Assembly: GCF_964340395.1 (NCBI RefSeq)
Contig: NC_135555.1
Span: forward strand, 24,841,725-24,905,724
Direction: 5' to 3'
DNA: 64,000 nucleotides
Origin: Glandiceps talaboti
Taxonomy: Eukaryota; Hemichordata; Enteropneusta; Spengelidae
Position 1 is the first letter of the stretch; each line of letters begins with the position of its first letter. This document shows, piece after piece, positions 33,017 to 46,175 of this stretch. A model generated the notes under the pieces. The model had not been told where the DNA came from. It made no database searches and saw nothing but the letters and a program-made list of their open reading frames with translations. The position numbers and the translations under genes were made by a program.

Positions 33017-35817
33017 CATACATACATACATACATACATACATACACACACACACATACATACATACATACATACATACATACATACATACATACATACA
33101 TACATACATACATACATTCTCCGTAGACACGTTACCTATGATGACCAATGCAAGTGACAGTGCTGTGTACCATTAATTATGACTGCATAATTGCCCATGT
33201 CTGTCTCTAAAATCCATTATCATTGGACATTGCTATCGATTGGTCGGATTGCATTTTAATTGAATTTATAATAGAATTCTAACTTAAACTAAGGCAACTA
33301 ATCTCTATCTGCTTCTACCAATTGAAGGTAAAGTGGTTGTACTACTGCAAAGTAACCATTCTGTTAGTAAAACTGATTAATTGTAGCACAAGAAATGTGT
33401 TCATATGAGCGTTGTATTAAGATCACAATCGATCAGGATTCTAGGGTCGGGGATTGCAGATGACATCTGACAAACAAGCTTAGAGAATTAGCGCGAAAAG
33501 TCTTTGATGAGAAGAGAGTGGCCAAAACGGTCGGTCGATTTAAGAGGGTGAGAGTAGTCAAGGCGGTTGGTCGATTAGGTATTCTTAGTATCTACCTAGC
33601 CATCCATTCCCAACAAAATATACATAATTGACGTACCTCTCTCAGCAAGGCTCTTTCGATATTGACGGGACGTGAGATATCTCCATACATCGGGCTATTG
33701 TTATTGATGTGATCTGATGATTGCCACGACGCGGCCTATTGTAATAGTTGGGCAACCTGGTCTAACTTATCAAATATTTATTACATCCGGCGAGTAGATG
33801 ATGTGATCATACCGTCCGTACCTAATACAATTACTTATGACTAGGAAAAGTAGAAAAATATCGACGGATTTGTGTCTGTTTATTTGCAACCTGTCTGGTT
33901 GTTTCTATGCGTTATTTCGGATTAGGCCATGCCGAAAAAATGTATATGGTAACAATGAAACTACACTGGCTTGCTTTTCCCAGTTGACACTAAACTTTTG
34001 TTATGACATTTTTCGAGAAAAATATCTCGAAAGTGGTGTGAAAATCAGAAATGTTGATACCCTCCCCCTCACGCAAAACTAGAGTTGTCACGAATCTTCC
34101 CATGCTAAATAAATGATACCTACACTACCTATAACTATATTAAACATTTATGTAATCGGGCCCACACAGGTGAATTTATTTGGCCCAATGTATATCACTT
34201 ACATGTTGGTCAAAGTTTGAATGATCAATAAGCTCAACATACTACGCCATTCACATTAGAAGATTTCATCTCCGTTACTATAGATACGTCACCGTTACTA
34301 TAGATACGTCACCATACACTAATGATACTTCATTTAATCGACTACACATTAAACTATTCCAAAATATTAATTGAAATCACAAACGCTACACCAGACGTGT
34401 AGACATTAAATGATATTTACAAAATAACTGAAAGTAAAATTATCGAACATAATTCGAAAATTTGTTATTGTTGATGACACATTTCACTAAACCGGTATAA
34501 CGCTAACCGGATAATAAGATATCACAGCACCATGACATTATGACAAAACTATAGAATTTAGGCGCCAAACAATTCACTAAACACCTCATGCTAGGTTACT
34601 AAAACCTTTTATGTATGTTCAAGTACTTATCACGCTATGTTGATACCGATTTATTCGGAAGCAAATTGTAGTGTGTAGTTTCTACAGTGACTTTAGTTAC
34701 AAGGAGTAATACCCAATGAATCAAGTTGAAATACATGTATCATGTAGAGGTTGTCATTTGTTTGGCATATAAGAATGTCAAGTTAATGTCCCCAAAATAA
34801 CAACGTGCTACTGAATGGTGAATGGAGCCAAAATTACCAAGCTTTTGAAGATGTCGAACGTCAATAATCGGTACACCATTTACCAGTCTCCATTGTTAGA
34901 ACGTAGATTTCAAGGTCTCAAGACTTTGAACACTATCGATTATACTGTATTGTTACGTGACTGTAATTGCCATTCGACGCCGAATTTCACTTCGTTTTAT
35001 TGGATTCTATTATTATGGACATCATTTGTCGTGAAAGGACCGCTCTCTTAATCCTATTTCACGCTCTTTGCTGGTTGTTATTGTCATAAATAACTTATTC
35101 TACAGCAATGCTATCGATGAATAAACTAAAGTGCTGGGCTGCATCCAAACAAACGGTGTCCAGACAACCAGAAAATTATCTTTCAAAAGACTTCTAACTC
35201 GTGTTTATGTCTGTGGGAAACGCCTTGCACAGGTCCCTATAGTGTACCAATTGAGAGGCTCGATACAACACACCTGTTGGTCTAAATGCAACGCGTCTAC
35301 TAATGTTTTTAACGGTATCGTAGAAACCGTTAAGATACTAAAGATAAGACTATACACAGAACAGCTATGTAATTATTGTGTCGCTAAAAGCATTCGATTT
35401 TCTCTTAGTCCGTATATCTCAAATTTGTTTCTTTTCTCACAGAGTGGCCGTTACGAAGACCCCGGATCAAAGACGGAGGCACGGTCGTTGGAAATAATCC
35501 CCGGATCGGCAAAACCCAGTTTCCGTCCGTACAACTTGAATTTAGCGAGTAAAATATGGAATACCCACTATCTCCACAGTCAAGCTGCGGCGTTCAACCA
35601 GGCGCATCTTTTTACACATTCTTTTCCTCCACCTGGATACATATACACACATCCACAATTCGGACTGTCTTTCATATCGCAACATTTCGATGCAAGAGTT
35701 GCGACAGGTTTTGCGCTACCGCCACCACCCTTAGCAGTGAGATCTATGCACCCCTCACATCAGAGACGACCAGATAGCAATTTGAAAGAACGGTTCCCGA
35801 AATCTAAACATTTTTAG
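24795..35817 (+). CDS. divergent Pax transcription factor: paired domain plus octapeptide, no homeodomain
   Basis: Four exons: 24795-24807, 27455-28036, 29024-29106 and 35443-35817. Donors are AAAG|GTAGGA, TAA|GTGAGT and AGG|GTAAGA; acceptors are TTTCAG, TTTTCAG and CTCACAG. Phases 1, 1 and 0 agree at all junctions, giving 350 aa. Exon 1 encodes only MTHK plus one base. Residues 5-131 are a complete paired domain ([45 protein letters not shown]). An EH1/octapeptide-like motif, FAIDDILG, is at 168-175 and would recruit Groucho-type corepressors. KRKR at 184-187 resembles a nuclear signal. No homeodomain is present. The specificity positions 42/44/47 of the paired domain read Q, L, H, as I recall for Pox neuro, where most Pax2/5/8 and Pax1/9 proteins have Q, R, H. 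The [14 protein letters not shown] stretch and exon layout look more like Pax1/9. Orthology is unresolved. AATAAA occurs at 36041 and 36178. Confidence 0.9.
25455..25688. repeat. (TAATG)n pentanucleotide array
   Basis: About 46 copies of TAATG with scattered CAATG and TAACG variants, in Pax intron 1. The variants occur together as TAACGTAATGCAATG more than once, which indicates block duplication. Confidence 0.97.
25689..27454. other. Pax intron 1, 3' part
   Basis: AT-rich intron with a short (CATA)n at 26545-26573. No other exon or element was recognised. Confidence 0.5.
28037..29023. other. Pax intron 2
   Basis: 987-bp intron from GTGAGT to a ten-T tract and CAG. Nothing else was recognised. 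Confidence 0.7.
29795..32392. repeat. 26-bp minisatellite in Pax intron 3, just under 100 copies
   Basis: Unit of 26 bp: GTATTGGTGTTATGGGGTAA followed by CTAGAC, CTAGGT or TTGGCG. A common longer form repeats GTATTGGT and adds 10 bp. A unique interruption of about 75 bp sits at 30587-30661 and contains AACGGGCCCGACTACCC. The right part, about 31985-32275, is a run of near-identical CTAGAC-type units, while the left part mixes types. This points to recent local homogenisation. Confidence 0.97.
32990..33118. repeat. (CATA)n microsatellite
   Basis: Tetranucleotide array in Pax intron 3 with a short (CA)n interruption near 33045. Confidence 0.97.
33119..35442. other. Pax intron 3, 3' part
   Basis: About 2.3 kb of single-copy intron sequence without strong repeats. 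A 21-bp direct duplication (CCGTTACTATAGATACGTCA) is at 34272-34312. This is the longest repeat-free stretch of the intron and the most likely place for conserved enhancers; I cannot test that here. Confidence 0.4.
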
Positions 35818-36040
35818 CCTTAGCAATATACCCTGTCACTCCAATTTCATCTCAATCTTTTCAAATAATATCGTCGTTTTGGAAGACAGCAAAGTTATGC
35901 CATGAATTTCAAGAATCAAAGATAGTTTTGATTTTTTAAAATTCATATTTCGCAAAAAATCAAGAAGTCAGAAATAGACATACATCTATTCATTGGAAGA
36001 TAGAAACACATTACGCAATACGTTTCCTTGCCGCTAGCTT

Positions 36041-36183
36041 AATAAAGACATTCCAATTACTAGATATCATTTAAAAGATGTTTTGCTATTTTAAAAGTTC
36101 CATCAATGACAGATAGCTTGTACTTCAATGTTGCCTTACTTTATTTGGGAACTGTCTTTAGTGAAACTGTGACGATGAATAAA
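36041..36183 (+). terminator. Pax poly(A) signals
   Basis: AATAAA at 36041-36046 and again at 36178-36183, 224 and 361 bases after the Pax stop codon. Either would give an ordinary 3' UTR. Confidence 0.55.
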
Positions 36184-36659
36184 CCTTTTAAAAAGTGTCT
36201 CCGACAATCATTTTTGTTTAGGTAGACTTATATACACGTCACGTGCCAAACGATCACTCTTGTGGGAATGAATAACTGTACTTTGGTGACGATTTAGTTT
36301 AACCATATACTTATAATTTGAGCTTTTATTTTCATGTCTTGCAATTCAAGTTTGCTTAAAAGTTCTTTGATAACAAGAGACTGTTTTCGTATTTAAAAAA
36401 AAATGCTGTTTTATATGTTGCCATGCATATTTCTTTAAACACCAAATATGTAATGAAATAGTATTTAGTATTTTTATTATATTTGTCATATGTTCACAAT
36501 ATACGTAGTAATGTTTTGGTTTCTCAAATAATAGAATATGTAAATATTTATGATAACTAGACAAATAAAGAACACTTCTTTTATTACTTGAAAAAGTTGA
36601 CATCATTCAGGATATTTATACTGTCACACTCACACGCACGCACGCATATATACATATGT

Positions 36660-36872
<213 letters not shown>

Positions 36873-37024
36873 GTGTGTACCCTTTGCAATTCTTGTGTCA
36901 TTACATATTTGCATAATGTATTTGAAAATTTACAAGATTCGTTAAATTGTTTTGACATCTTACAATATATTTAGACTTGACGACAAGTCTTAGAAAAGAG
37001 AGAACGATATCATAAACCTATAGT

Positions 37025-37700
37025 TTCATTTCACTGGTATGAAGCCATTCCCCCATAATGCATTTCACTGGTATGAAGCCATTATCCCCCATTTCACTGG
37101 TATGAAGCCATTTCCCCCATTTCACTGGTATGAAGCCATTTCCCCCATTCCATTGGTATGAAGCAATTTCCCACATTTCACTGGTACGAAGCCATTTCCC
37201 CCATTCCACTGGTACGAAGCCATTTCCCCCATTTCACTGGTATGAAGCCATTTCCCCCATTCCATTGGTATAAAGCAATTTCCCCCATTTCACTGGTATG
37301 AAGCCATTTCCCCCATTTCACTGGTATGAAGCCATTTCCCCCATTCCACTGGTATGAAGCAATTTCCCCCATTTCACTGGTATGAAGCCATTTCCCCCAT
37401 TTCACTGGTATGAAGCAATTTCCCCCATTTCACTGGTATGAAGCAATTTCCCCCATTTCACTGGTATGAAGCCATTTCCCCCATTTCACTGGTATGAAGC
37501 AATTTCCCCCATTCCATTGGTATGAAGCAATTTCCCCCATTTCACTGGTATGAAGCCATTTCCCCCATTCCACTGGTATGAAGCCATTTCCCCCATTTCA
37601 CTGGTATGAAGCCATTTCCCCCATTCCACTGGTATGAAGCCATTTCCCCCATTCCACTGGTATGAAGCCATTTCCCCCATTTCACTGGTACGAAGCCAAT
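37025..37700. repeat. 29-bp minisatellite, about 23 copies
   Basis: Unit of 29 bp built from TTTCACTGGTATGAAGCCA followed by TTTCCCCCAT. Variants are TCCA for TTCA, CATTGG for CACTGG and AAGCAA for AAGCCA. Trp/Gly-rich minus frames are artefacts of the repeat. Confidence 0.96.
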
Positions 37701-37740
37701 TCCTGAAATTCAAGGTTCCTATTTTTGCTGACCCAATAGT

Positions 37741-38130
37741 TGGGGCCATTACACTGGTTAGGGTTAGTCTCCATCTTGAAGTTGAAGTGTATTAAATCCC
37801 GAGCCAAGCAACTTTAAAATGCTGACTGTGTGTCAGTCGATCGATCCAGTGTATTTCTAGTCTAGTTCCAGACAGGGACAGTATTTTAATCCCGTCTAAT
37901 CTTATTGCACTATATTTTACAAGACCGTCAGAGTTGTCAAGCTCCCCCCCCCCCTTTTGTACCTATAATTTCTTGGAACCCCCACCCCCACCACCACCAT
38001 TTTCCTTAGTTCCACCCGCCATAAGTTCTGTTCGTTTTCTAGGGTTGATCAGATTACGAGAAACACACACTTTTTTTTCATTTTCACCATATCTTTCGTG
38101 CAGTACAATTGACCCAAATTTTGCTGATCT
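37741..38130. other. intergenic DNA with C-rich tracts
   Basis: No gene signal. Poly-C and CCACC runs lie at about 37944-38000. Confidence 0.5.
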
Positions 38131-38262
38131 CATTGACGTTATCTTGATTTCTTTGTTTTCGTGACTGTACAGTGGCAGCGATGGGATGACAGAAAAACCA
38201 AAATGATACACAATTAGTCAAAATAAATATGGCCCTCCCTTAACCCATTTTCTAAAAAAGCC
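38131..38262. repeat. dispersed repeat, partly direct and partly inverted relative to 41923-42098
   Basis: The first 45 bp (ending TTCGTGACTGTACAGTGG) recur in the same orientation at 41923-41968. The following roughly 90 bp (GGCAGCGATGGGATGACAG to CCCATTTTCTAAAAAA) recur in inverted orientation at 42008-42098. Confidence 0.8.
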
Positions 38263-39172
38263 ATTTCTTTTTACTTCTGTCTGTTAGAACAATTTTTTTC
38301 AAGCCATTACGGGATCAAATTATTTTTTCTCTCCTTCACCTGCCGACAAATACCCCCCCCCCAAAAAAAAAAAAAAATCCTCCACCGTACCCCCCCCCCC
38401 CCCAATCAAATTGTTCTCCCCTAGGAATTGAAGTTGCATAAATATATATATATATATAATGTCAGGTGATAACCTTCTTATATCTTGGCTTGGTACCTTT
38501 TGTTAAAGAATACTCATTCGAAACGTTACGATTGAATCTATTTATCAGGACTGTGCTACCATAGATCCTACTCGAGGTGTAGGGTCTATGGTTCTACTCA
38601 TTACATTTGCATCCCTATTCTAAGTAAATCTATCAATGTTGCGATGTTTTAGTGTGATAAAACATTTATTACTAGCAAGGTTTAGATGTAAAGCTATGAC
38701 TTAGGCATAGAAATACCCCAACTATTGGTCTCTTTACTTATACGATAACATAGAAAATCAATGTCCGATGGAGAACGAGTTCAACCAGACTTCAAAACTT
38801 GAAAATACATCTAAAACGCCATTCTATTTCCAAGGTTACACTCGATTAATTTAAATGTTGTACAAGTAAATACATATATTTTTCATTGGAGTCGGGAGTC
38901 TATGGTGAAGGTTTGTACAAAATAAATAGATTGTAATAACAAAGAAGACATTTAATATAACAAAGACATTTCAATTATGATCACAATTCTTTTTATAAAA
39001 GTCCTTTTAGGCGCGAAACTAACGTGAGAACTTCGTTTTTGTACTCATTATTGTGGGCCATCTATATGTAATTAGTCCTTTTTGAGATGTGCTTCATAAA
39101 TTTCCCAAGTTTGCGGCTTAGAACTTCTACATACAAACCTGTCGTTAACACGTCAAGTTCGGGTGACATTTC
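38263..39172. other. intergenic DNA, homopolymer tracts
   Basis: Two C runs with an A run lie at 38353-38403 and (AT)n at 38442-38458. No gene was recognised. Confidence 0.5.
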
Positions 39173-39173
39173 A

Positions 39174-39236
<63 letters not shown>

Positions 39237-39269
39237 CCTCCCCCCTCCCTCTCCCTCCCTCCCTCCCTC

Positions 39270-39352
<83 letters not shown>

Positions 39353-39354
39353 CA
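39173..39354. repeat. (CT)n microsatellite with C-rich core
   Basis: CT repeats flank a CCCT/poly-C segment at about 39230-39280. Ser/Leu and Arg/Glu open frames here are artefacts. Confidence 0.97.
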
Positions 39355-41380
39355 GTTTCTTACTTTCTTTAAGGAAACAGCCATTTTAAATCATCATTTT
39401 AGTTTTAATAGTTTTGTAACTATATGGACATTTATTCGCTAATAATTGAGGTGAAATTGGAAACCTGGTTTATTACAGTACACTGCAGTGTCGTGAAGCT
39501 ATTTCAACAATAATCATTTGTTTTGACCATCCATATATGCAAACGTTCGATTTCTGTGCAGAAAACCTATTCACAGTTATGTATACATAGGCATTGAGTT
39601 CGTTACCCACTTAACTTTCAATGAACTCTTGTTTTGCTGCTCTTCCGATTACTCATATTGTCTTGTAACATGGTCGATCGAAATAATTCTATTAAGAGAC
39701 ATTGTTATCCCTGCATATGCTTAGCCTATAGTACACATTCACACATTCACACAATTGAAAGCCGCATTCATCTTTCTATAACTGCCATTTCCTTGAAAAA
39801 TAATCATATGTCAACATTTATTGTTTTGTTAGCTACTTGAACATCAAAAGGCATTACATTTTACTCGCAATGCATCTGGTCTGCACCCATGGCCATACCT
39901 ACTAAAATAAGCACTGTCAAATTACTTGTTTTATAGATATCAATAGTTCATATTTGTATATGATATACGACAGCGTCTGTATTGTGTTGACAGGTCCACT
40001 ATAGTTTGTTATTTCTAGGTTAACAGCTGCAGGCACATCCTGGATATTGTAAAACCTGACTTTGAAACATAGGCTAGGCCTAATACTCTTTGACAGTCAA
40101 GTATTAAACACATCATATGTACTTTGCTATTGACATTCACTCAATCGCTTGACAAAAGAAAGTGTAAAAGTTAACACCTTTCTAATTACAGAGAACAAAG
40201 TGTCAGTTCAACGTGGGAACATTCGATAATTCACTTGGTCGATATTGTTTTATTTAAGCTATTGCATGCTGGTCGTAGATCCATCTCTGACTGGTGTATA
40301 GTACTGTCATAATGGCCAATTGAATGATCTTGAAAATCTTAATATCTTTCCAACACTTTCAGTAGGGTTATTCCCGTAACATCAGCTATTTTTAATTTCA
40401 TGTTAGCAAGTTTTTAACTTCGTATATACTCTACCGTCTTCTCACAACTGGATGCCCTTTTGTTTGGACTGCCTTATATCAACATTAGTGAACGAGCAGA
40501 ATTTACAGCGGGGTGATGGGTAGGTGTTGAGGAGAAAATATTTTGGCCAAAACAATTTTCGCAGTCCCCCCCCCCCCCTCAGGGCTACAAGTATACGGTA
40601 ACCTCCCTCATTCCTCCGGTCCCACTTGCCGGAGATCGAGTTCAGCGTCCATACAATAATTATATACATTTCTTTACACTACTAGATGCCACGGGCTTTG
40701 CTGGGGGGAGATCTTACACTGGGTTGTAACCTATACTTGGAGATATTTAGCCAGGAGGGCTTTCTATTGCAATCTTGATTTATGAGCATAATTATGACCA
40801 CTAGTTGAGAGGATGCGGGAGGAGGTGTCCCCCTCCCACGGTGAGCACTTTTTTGAAAATGAAGACATGTAGAAGGCCATAGAGGCATACAATTTCAAAC
40901 CATACACATTATTGAAAGCCATATAATATTTGCAATTGAATATTTGTTTTCAATACCCTTCAAGAGATGTATACACAAACACATGCCCTGGTAGTCACCG
41001 ACCTTATGATAATTCAACATAGGTTTAAAAACTTTATTGCATCGAAGCTGCAAGAAATTTTGCAAATGTACTCGGTAAACGACTGCTCCTATGGATAAAT
41101 TTGGTTCAAATCATGAGCAAATATTTCGTGACCATCCTTCAAGTCCATCAGATTTTTAAAAACCCCAAAACATTCGCACCCCTAATATTTTGCGTGACAC
41201 CATTTTCTCCTTAGCTTAGCCCCCCCCCCGCCTGATGTAAATTCTGCTCATTCTCTTAATTTAGTCTTTTGCAAAGAGCACGTAACTAAACCGCACGACT
41301 TATCACACATTGAAGGAAACGAGATCATATGACATCAATCTTGATACATCTCAGACATCAGCTATTTCCCTCCTATAAAT
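39355..41380. other. intergenic DNA, no gene seen
   Basis: AT-rich sequence with C-tracts at 40567-40579 and 41221-41230. The C-tract style and nearby CCCCCTC blocks resemble the interior of the DNA transposon family, but I could not align a full copy. Confidence 0.4.
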
Positions 41381-41384
41381 CATT

Positions 41385-41930
41385 AATATGCCTCGCCCTT
41401 TAATATCTTGCTGAATCTATCGTAGTTAACAACCCTACAAGATCTTTGTGTTCAAGTCACCATACAACACTCAAGTGGTTCCCAGAAGAAAACTCAAATC
41501 ATATAGATATCGGTCTTTCAGCTACGCCGCCGCAATTCTGTGGCACCAATTGCCAAATACTGTTTGCTCTGCACCAAGTATTGAGACTTTCAAATCAAAA
41601 CTAAAGGCATACCTTTTCGAGAGAGCTTATTTGTGACAGTGTCTATTTATTATGAAGGGCCAGTGAGCATCACTTGATGAATACTATGATATAACACTTT
41701 ATCATTATGAAATAAATGAGAACTTGAATAGGGAAGATATACTGTTATAAGAAACAGTGCAAGATATTTATGTTATGCTTTTGAAAACAACAACCCATTT
41801 TTACAAAACGTGGAATAAGCACATAAAAGATTCTATTGTTAATTTTTGTATTATAGTCTTTGAATCTTTTATATTATGTTTTATATTATATATGAGTTGA
41901 ACCTTTAACCTTTGACCTTTGACCATTGAC
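41385..41930 (+). mobile_element. non-LTR retrotransposon 3' fragment
   Basis: The plus frame at 41448-41636 encodes a stretch like the C-terminus of LINE ORF2: a YRSFSYAAAILWHQLP block, then IETFKSKLKAYLF and a stop. The upstream frame is shifted but continues the homology (SIVVNNPTRSL-like). Only this end remains, a classic 5' truncation. Short TTTGACC repeats follow at 41905-41925. Confidence 0.65.
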
Positions 41931-42098
41931 GTTATTTTGATTTCTTTGTTTTCGTGACTGTACAGTGGGCCAGTAGCCAAAAGTTATTGATTGATAAACA
42001 TTTTTTTTAGAAAATGGGTTAAGGGAGGGCCATATTTTATTTTGACTAAATAATTGTGTATCATTTTGGTTTTTCTGTCATCCCATCGCTGCCACTGG
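41923..42098. repeat. rearranged partner of the 38.1-kb dispersed repeat
   Basis: Direct half at 41923-41968, then about 40 bp of other sequence, then the inverted half at 42008-42098. Confidence 0.75.
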
Positions 42099-45000
42099 TT
42101 CCAAATCCCATTGCTGCCATTTGGGCCAGGGTTAGGGTTAGATACCATAATATCAGCCCATATCAATGAAATCGCTGCTGACAACCTGAACTCAACTGAA
42201 ATGAGTCTCACAGGAATAAAATGGGAAAAGTTGAATAAGATATTGAGGATAATGTTGTAGCAATGTTAACCTTGGTCCCATCAATGTCAGGAGTGAGCCA
42301 ATCTAATTTTTTAGGAGTTTATGGCCTTCAACTCAGCCAATGAGATTCAAACACAGGTATTGATTAATGTAGTACCTCCATACACATCCATATGGTGGTA
42401 GTAGTGGGAAACAACCAATGCCTTTAAAACTTTCAATATTGGTGGCAGCGGTGGATTAAGTCATTTCCAATGATTCTGGGACTTGCTTCATTTTCCATTT
42501 CTGACAACATCTTAACCCATGTTTTTGAATTACTTTAACAGTGGGAGGGTCATGTTTTAGATAAAGAAAGTTGAGGGCGGGTCACTTTTTAGGACGACGG
42601 AATCGGTGAGAGGGTCATATTTTGCTGAACAACCAGACCCCCCCCCCTTGTAACTACTGATGGCTCCCTTATGTTGTCGTACGTGCTGGGTATACATGTG
42701 GCTAGCCTTCGTTACCCAGAGTCTAGACTTCGGTCACCCCAGCATATCCCTTGGCCATAAGCGGTTGCCTCATGTGTTGCTTCTTCGCTGTTAATCAATC
42801 TACAGGTAGTTTCGATTGAGGGCGCCATTGTATTTGCGTCTTCAAGTTGTGTATCTCAATAATGACGGTTATTTATATTTAAACATGAGTTGCGTAGCAT
42901 ATTCTAGGGTGGAGTAAGGAGATTAATTGTAATCAATGCAAATGAATATTAAGAATCATGTCAAGAAGAAGATTATAATAAGGTAGCCATTATTTAGGGG
43001 TGGGGTGAGGGCCGGGGGTGAGGGGAGTCTCGCAGTGATTGACATATTTAAAGTATAGTATAGTAGTATAGTATATTCTCGGATGCGTCGGTATGACGAT
43101 GATGATGACTGTGTATTCTATTTGACTCGAAATTACGTTTTATATGACATAATCTATGGTCAAATATATACTAAAATTTATCTAACTACAAAACAAACTT
43201 AAATGAAAGATGACCATATACTAACTTTAAACTTTGACTAACCCCTCTGCTTTTCCCACAAAATGTTAATTACATACTGATTTTAAATTGATTGCGCGGT
43301 TTGAAGCAATTTTCGATTTCGGCCAATTTACATAGAAAGGGGGAGGGGGTCTGAGGCCTAACGCCTAAGTATAAGAATCTTTTATCCTACATTATATTGA
43401 ACTATTGATCTCACCTGCATGATCCTGAAGCGTGTGTAATCAACCGACGATTGGGGGCGCGCTCATGACTTTTAGAATAACGAATCCTTGAGATTCCTCT
43501 GTTTACCTCTGATGGATTTAAAACTGACATGATATGAACTGAACATGTGGCGAAATCTAAGGTTCACTTGAAATCGATTCCTATTGCATTTTTTAGTCCC
43601 ACTATACACTTCAGAACTTATGACCGCTATGGAATACGTAGACTGTTTAGAAACAGGTTCTGGAAAGGAATGATGTCCAAATTCAACCAAGTATTATAAG
43701 TACAGCTACTCGCACTATATTAAAAATCTAACGAAACTCGTAAAGATAACACAGAATCAAAGGTTTATATAGGTTTCCTACATTCCATACATATTGGCTA
43801 GAATTTGATGTTGACCTTCATATAATTGGTCAATTACGAAGAGATAGGATTGGTTAGGAAGGATTGTTGTGAACTTGAGATTAACTAATTTGACGTAACT
43901 TGGTTGGTTATGAAGATTGCAGTCAGGATCTTAAATTTGACTTAAGCTCAGTGTATATTTCATTCCCTATATTCGTACTGCAACTATTCCTCAACACAAT
44001 ACTCGAAGTAAATAACACATTCCAAAAGGCAAAATGTCGATATTTTAGAAATATCCCCTATCATGACATGATCAATACTCGCCAGGGCCAATGGCACAGC
44101 AATAAACTTCAATACATCAACTCTCTCTCTTCTTTTATCTCACAAAATGATTTGTTTTATTTGTACGACTCTTGATTGATCTATTTCATGTATATATGAT
44201 TTTTTGAAGTATTTTATTTCAGTGATGGAAAAAAAAATCACTACGCTAATAGGCCCACTCAAGGCTTCTTCCATTGCCTGGGGTGCAAATAAAAGAGTTG
44301 CCACAGTTAGACTATTATTTTGAATCGATCGGTACAAAATGCAGGTACAGGTCGGCTACAGGCCAGGCCAGGCCAGGTCTGGTGTCGACTGAATATTCTT
44401 TTAATTCACATTCAGATCCAAAGATGTGAATCCGTCATTATATTTCGTGTAGATTTCAATTAATTGTCAGGTTATTTTTTCTCAGCAATTCGCCATCAGT
44501 TATCTTTGTTTTCAAAATCGCCATGCAAATAGTGTGTTCTGTTCTAGGAATTACATTATTAACATATATTTCATACCCGGTCTTGCATCAAGAGTAAAAA
44601 CGTTTTGCCAACTGCAGGCACTTTTAAAATGTTGCACGTGAAAAGAAAAGCGATGACAGGCACTCATATGGGAAAGTATTTGCATTTCGTGCAGTTTCAG
44701 TATTCATTAAAACACAGGGCGATTTCCACAACTAAAATATATACCATTAGCAATATGTTGTTCATTCAAGAACAAAACATCTTGGGATATTAGTCCAAGT
44801 TCATCATCCCCAAAGATAAATAACAATCTAGCAGGTGACTCTGTTTCATGACTGGGAATCTGTTTTTACATATGTCACTAAAATAATGACAAAGTGGTGA
44901 GTAGTTGTGAAACAATGAACCATGACTAACTGAATTGAATTCGTTGTCTGAAGATCGGAAAAGCGGCGTGAAATTCCAGTTATGGCTTATGACTTCCTAT

Positions 45001-46170
45001 TAGGGGATGGAGTCAATGAAAATGATTCGATTCACTTTGGGTAAACAATATGAAATGTGTGTGTGTGTGGGGGGGGGACTGTTAAAAAAGTTTGTCCTCT
45101 CTGTACGTGACAACTTTCAATTATATATATCTTTAACTCTAAATAGCCATCCATTTATTTTATTTACCAGATGACTAAGGGGTGATGTAAATAGTTTACT
45201 TTGAGGTGTGGGTGAGGGTGAGGATTAGTTGGGCCATTTAGTTCTCATACTACAAAAACTATGTTAGTGTTAATGAGTCTGTAAAATACAAATATTTTAC
45301 CTATATGAATACTATATACACGTACACCAAATGAAATTTCGCCCCCGGATCGGGTCCTGTACAGATTGTATAACAACCATGTTGTAAAGGTCTGTGTCAG
45401 TGAAGATTGCATAGGATTGTAATAGAGTTGGAGCGACAGTCATTCAATAGAGGTGTGACTAAATTCTCAGTTGTGTGTCAGTGTACGGGCATGTCACAGA
45501 GTCTGTCATTTCTACACGTGACAGTATCTGTACGTAAATTGACGGTAGACATGTATAGGTACACTGCTGATACATTGATATGTGTATACAAGCATGTCAC
45601 GTGCAGGGTCTGTATTTTATATATGTGACAGCAGTTCTATGTACATTGTCTGTATACCGGTATATTGTAGGCATATCACTGAGTATATCTGTTCTGTATG
45701 TATTGCTGTAGGTATGTAGGCATATCACTGAGTATATATCTGTTCTGTATGTGATAATACCTTTTGTATATGACTGTATACATGGGTGTCTACACATGTG
45801 TGTCACAGGTCTGATTTTATCATAATTTCTGATGTTTGTTATCCGTACGTAAAACATTACTATAATCCGTTAGTGAGATATCCTGAGAAATTACACATCC
45901 ATATACACATCCATATACACATCCATATACATATCCGTATCAACAAACCTGTTGAAAGCATGTGTACACAGTCCTTAAATTTGACCCAACTTATTAAAGC
46001 TCTGCGGTAACATAATTTTTAAACTCTGTATGGATCCACATTTGCGACGACATCGCTGTGTCTGTCATGTGATCACAGCAATGTATACAATCAGAAATTA
46101 CACAGCTGTATACATGTCAAATCTGAATAACTTCAAATTGACGTAATCCATCAGCAAAGCTGAATTGTTC
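42099..46170. other. intergenic DNA, no confident gene
   Basis: Several open frames of 60-90 codons lack domains and codon signal. Minor repeats: GGCCA repeats at 44361-44377, a duplicated block containing GGCATATCACTGAGTATAT at 45669 and 45719, and a 14-bp unit (ACATCCATATAC) three times at 45895-45932. Confidence 0.45.
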
Positions 46171-46175
46171 ATATC

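Noticed and set aside
43900-44175. 91-codon plus-strand ORF
   Set aside because: No recognisable domain, no splice context, AT-rich composition like its flanks.
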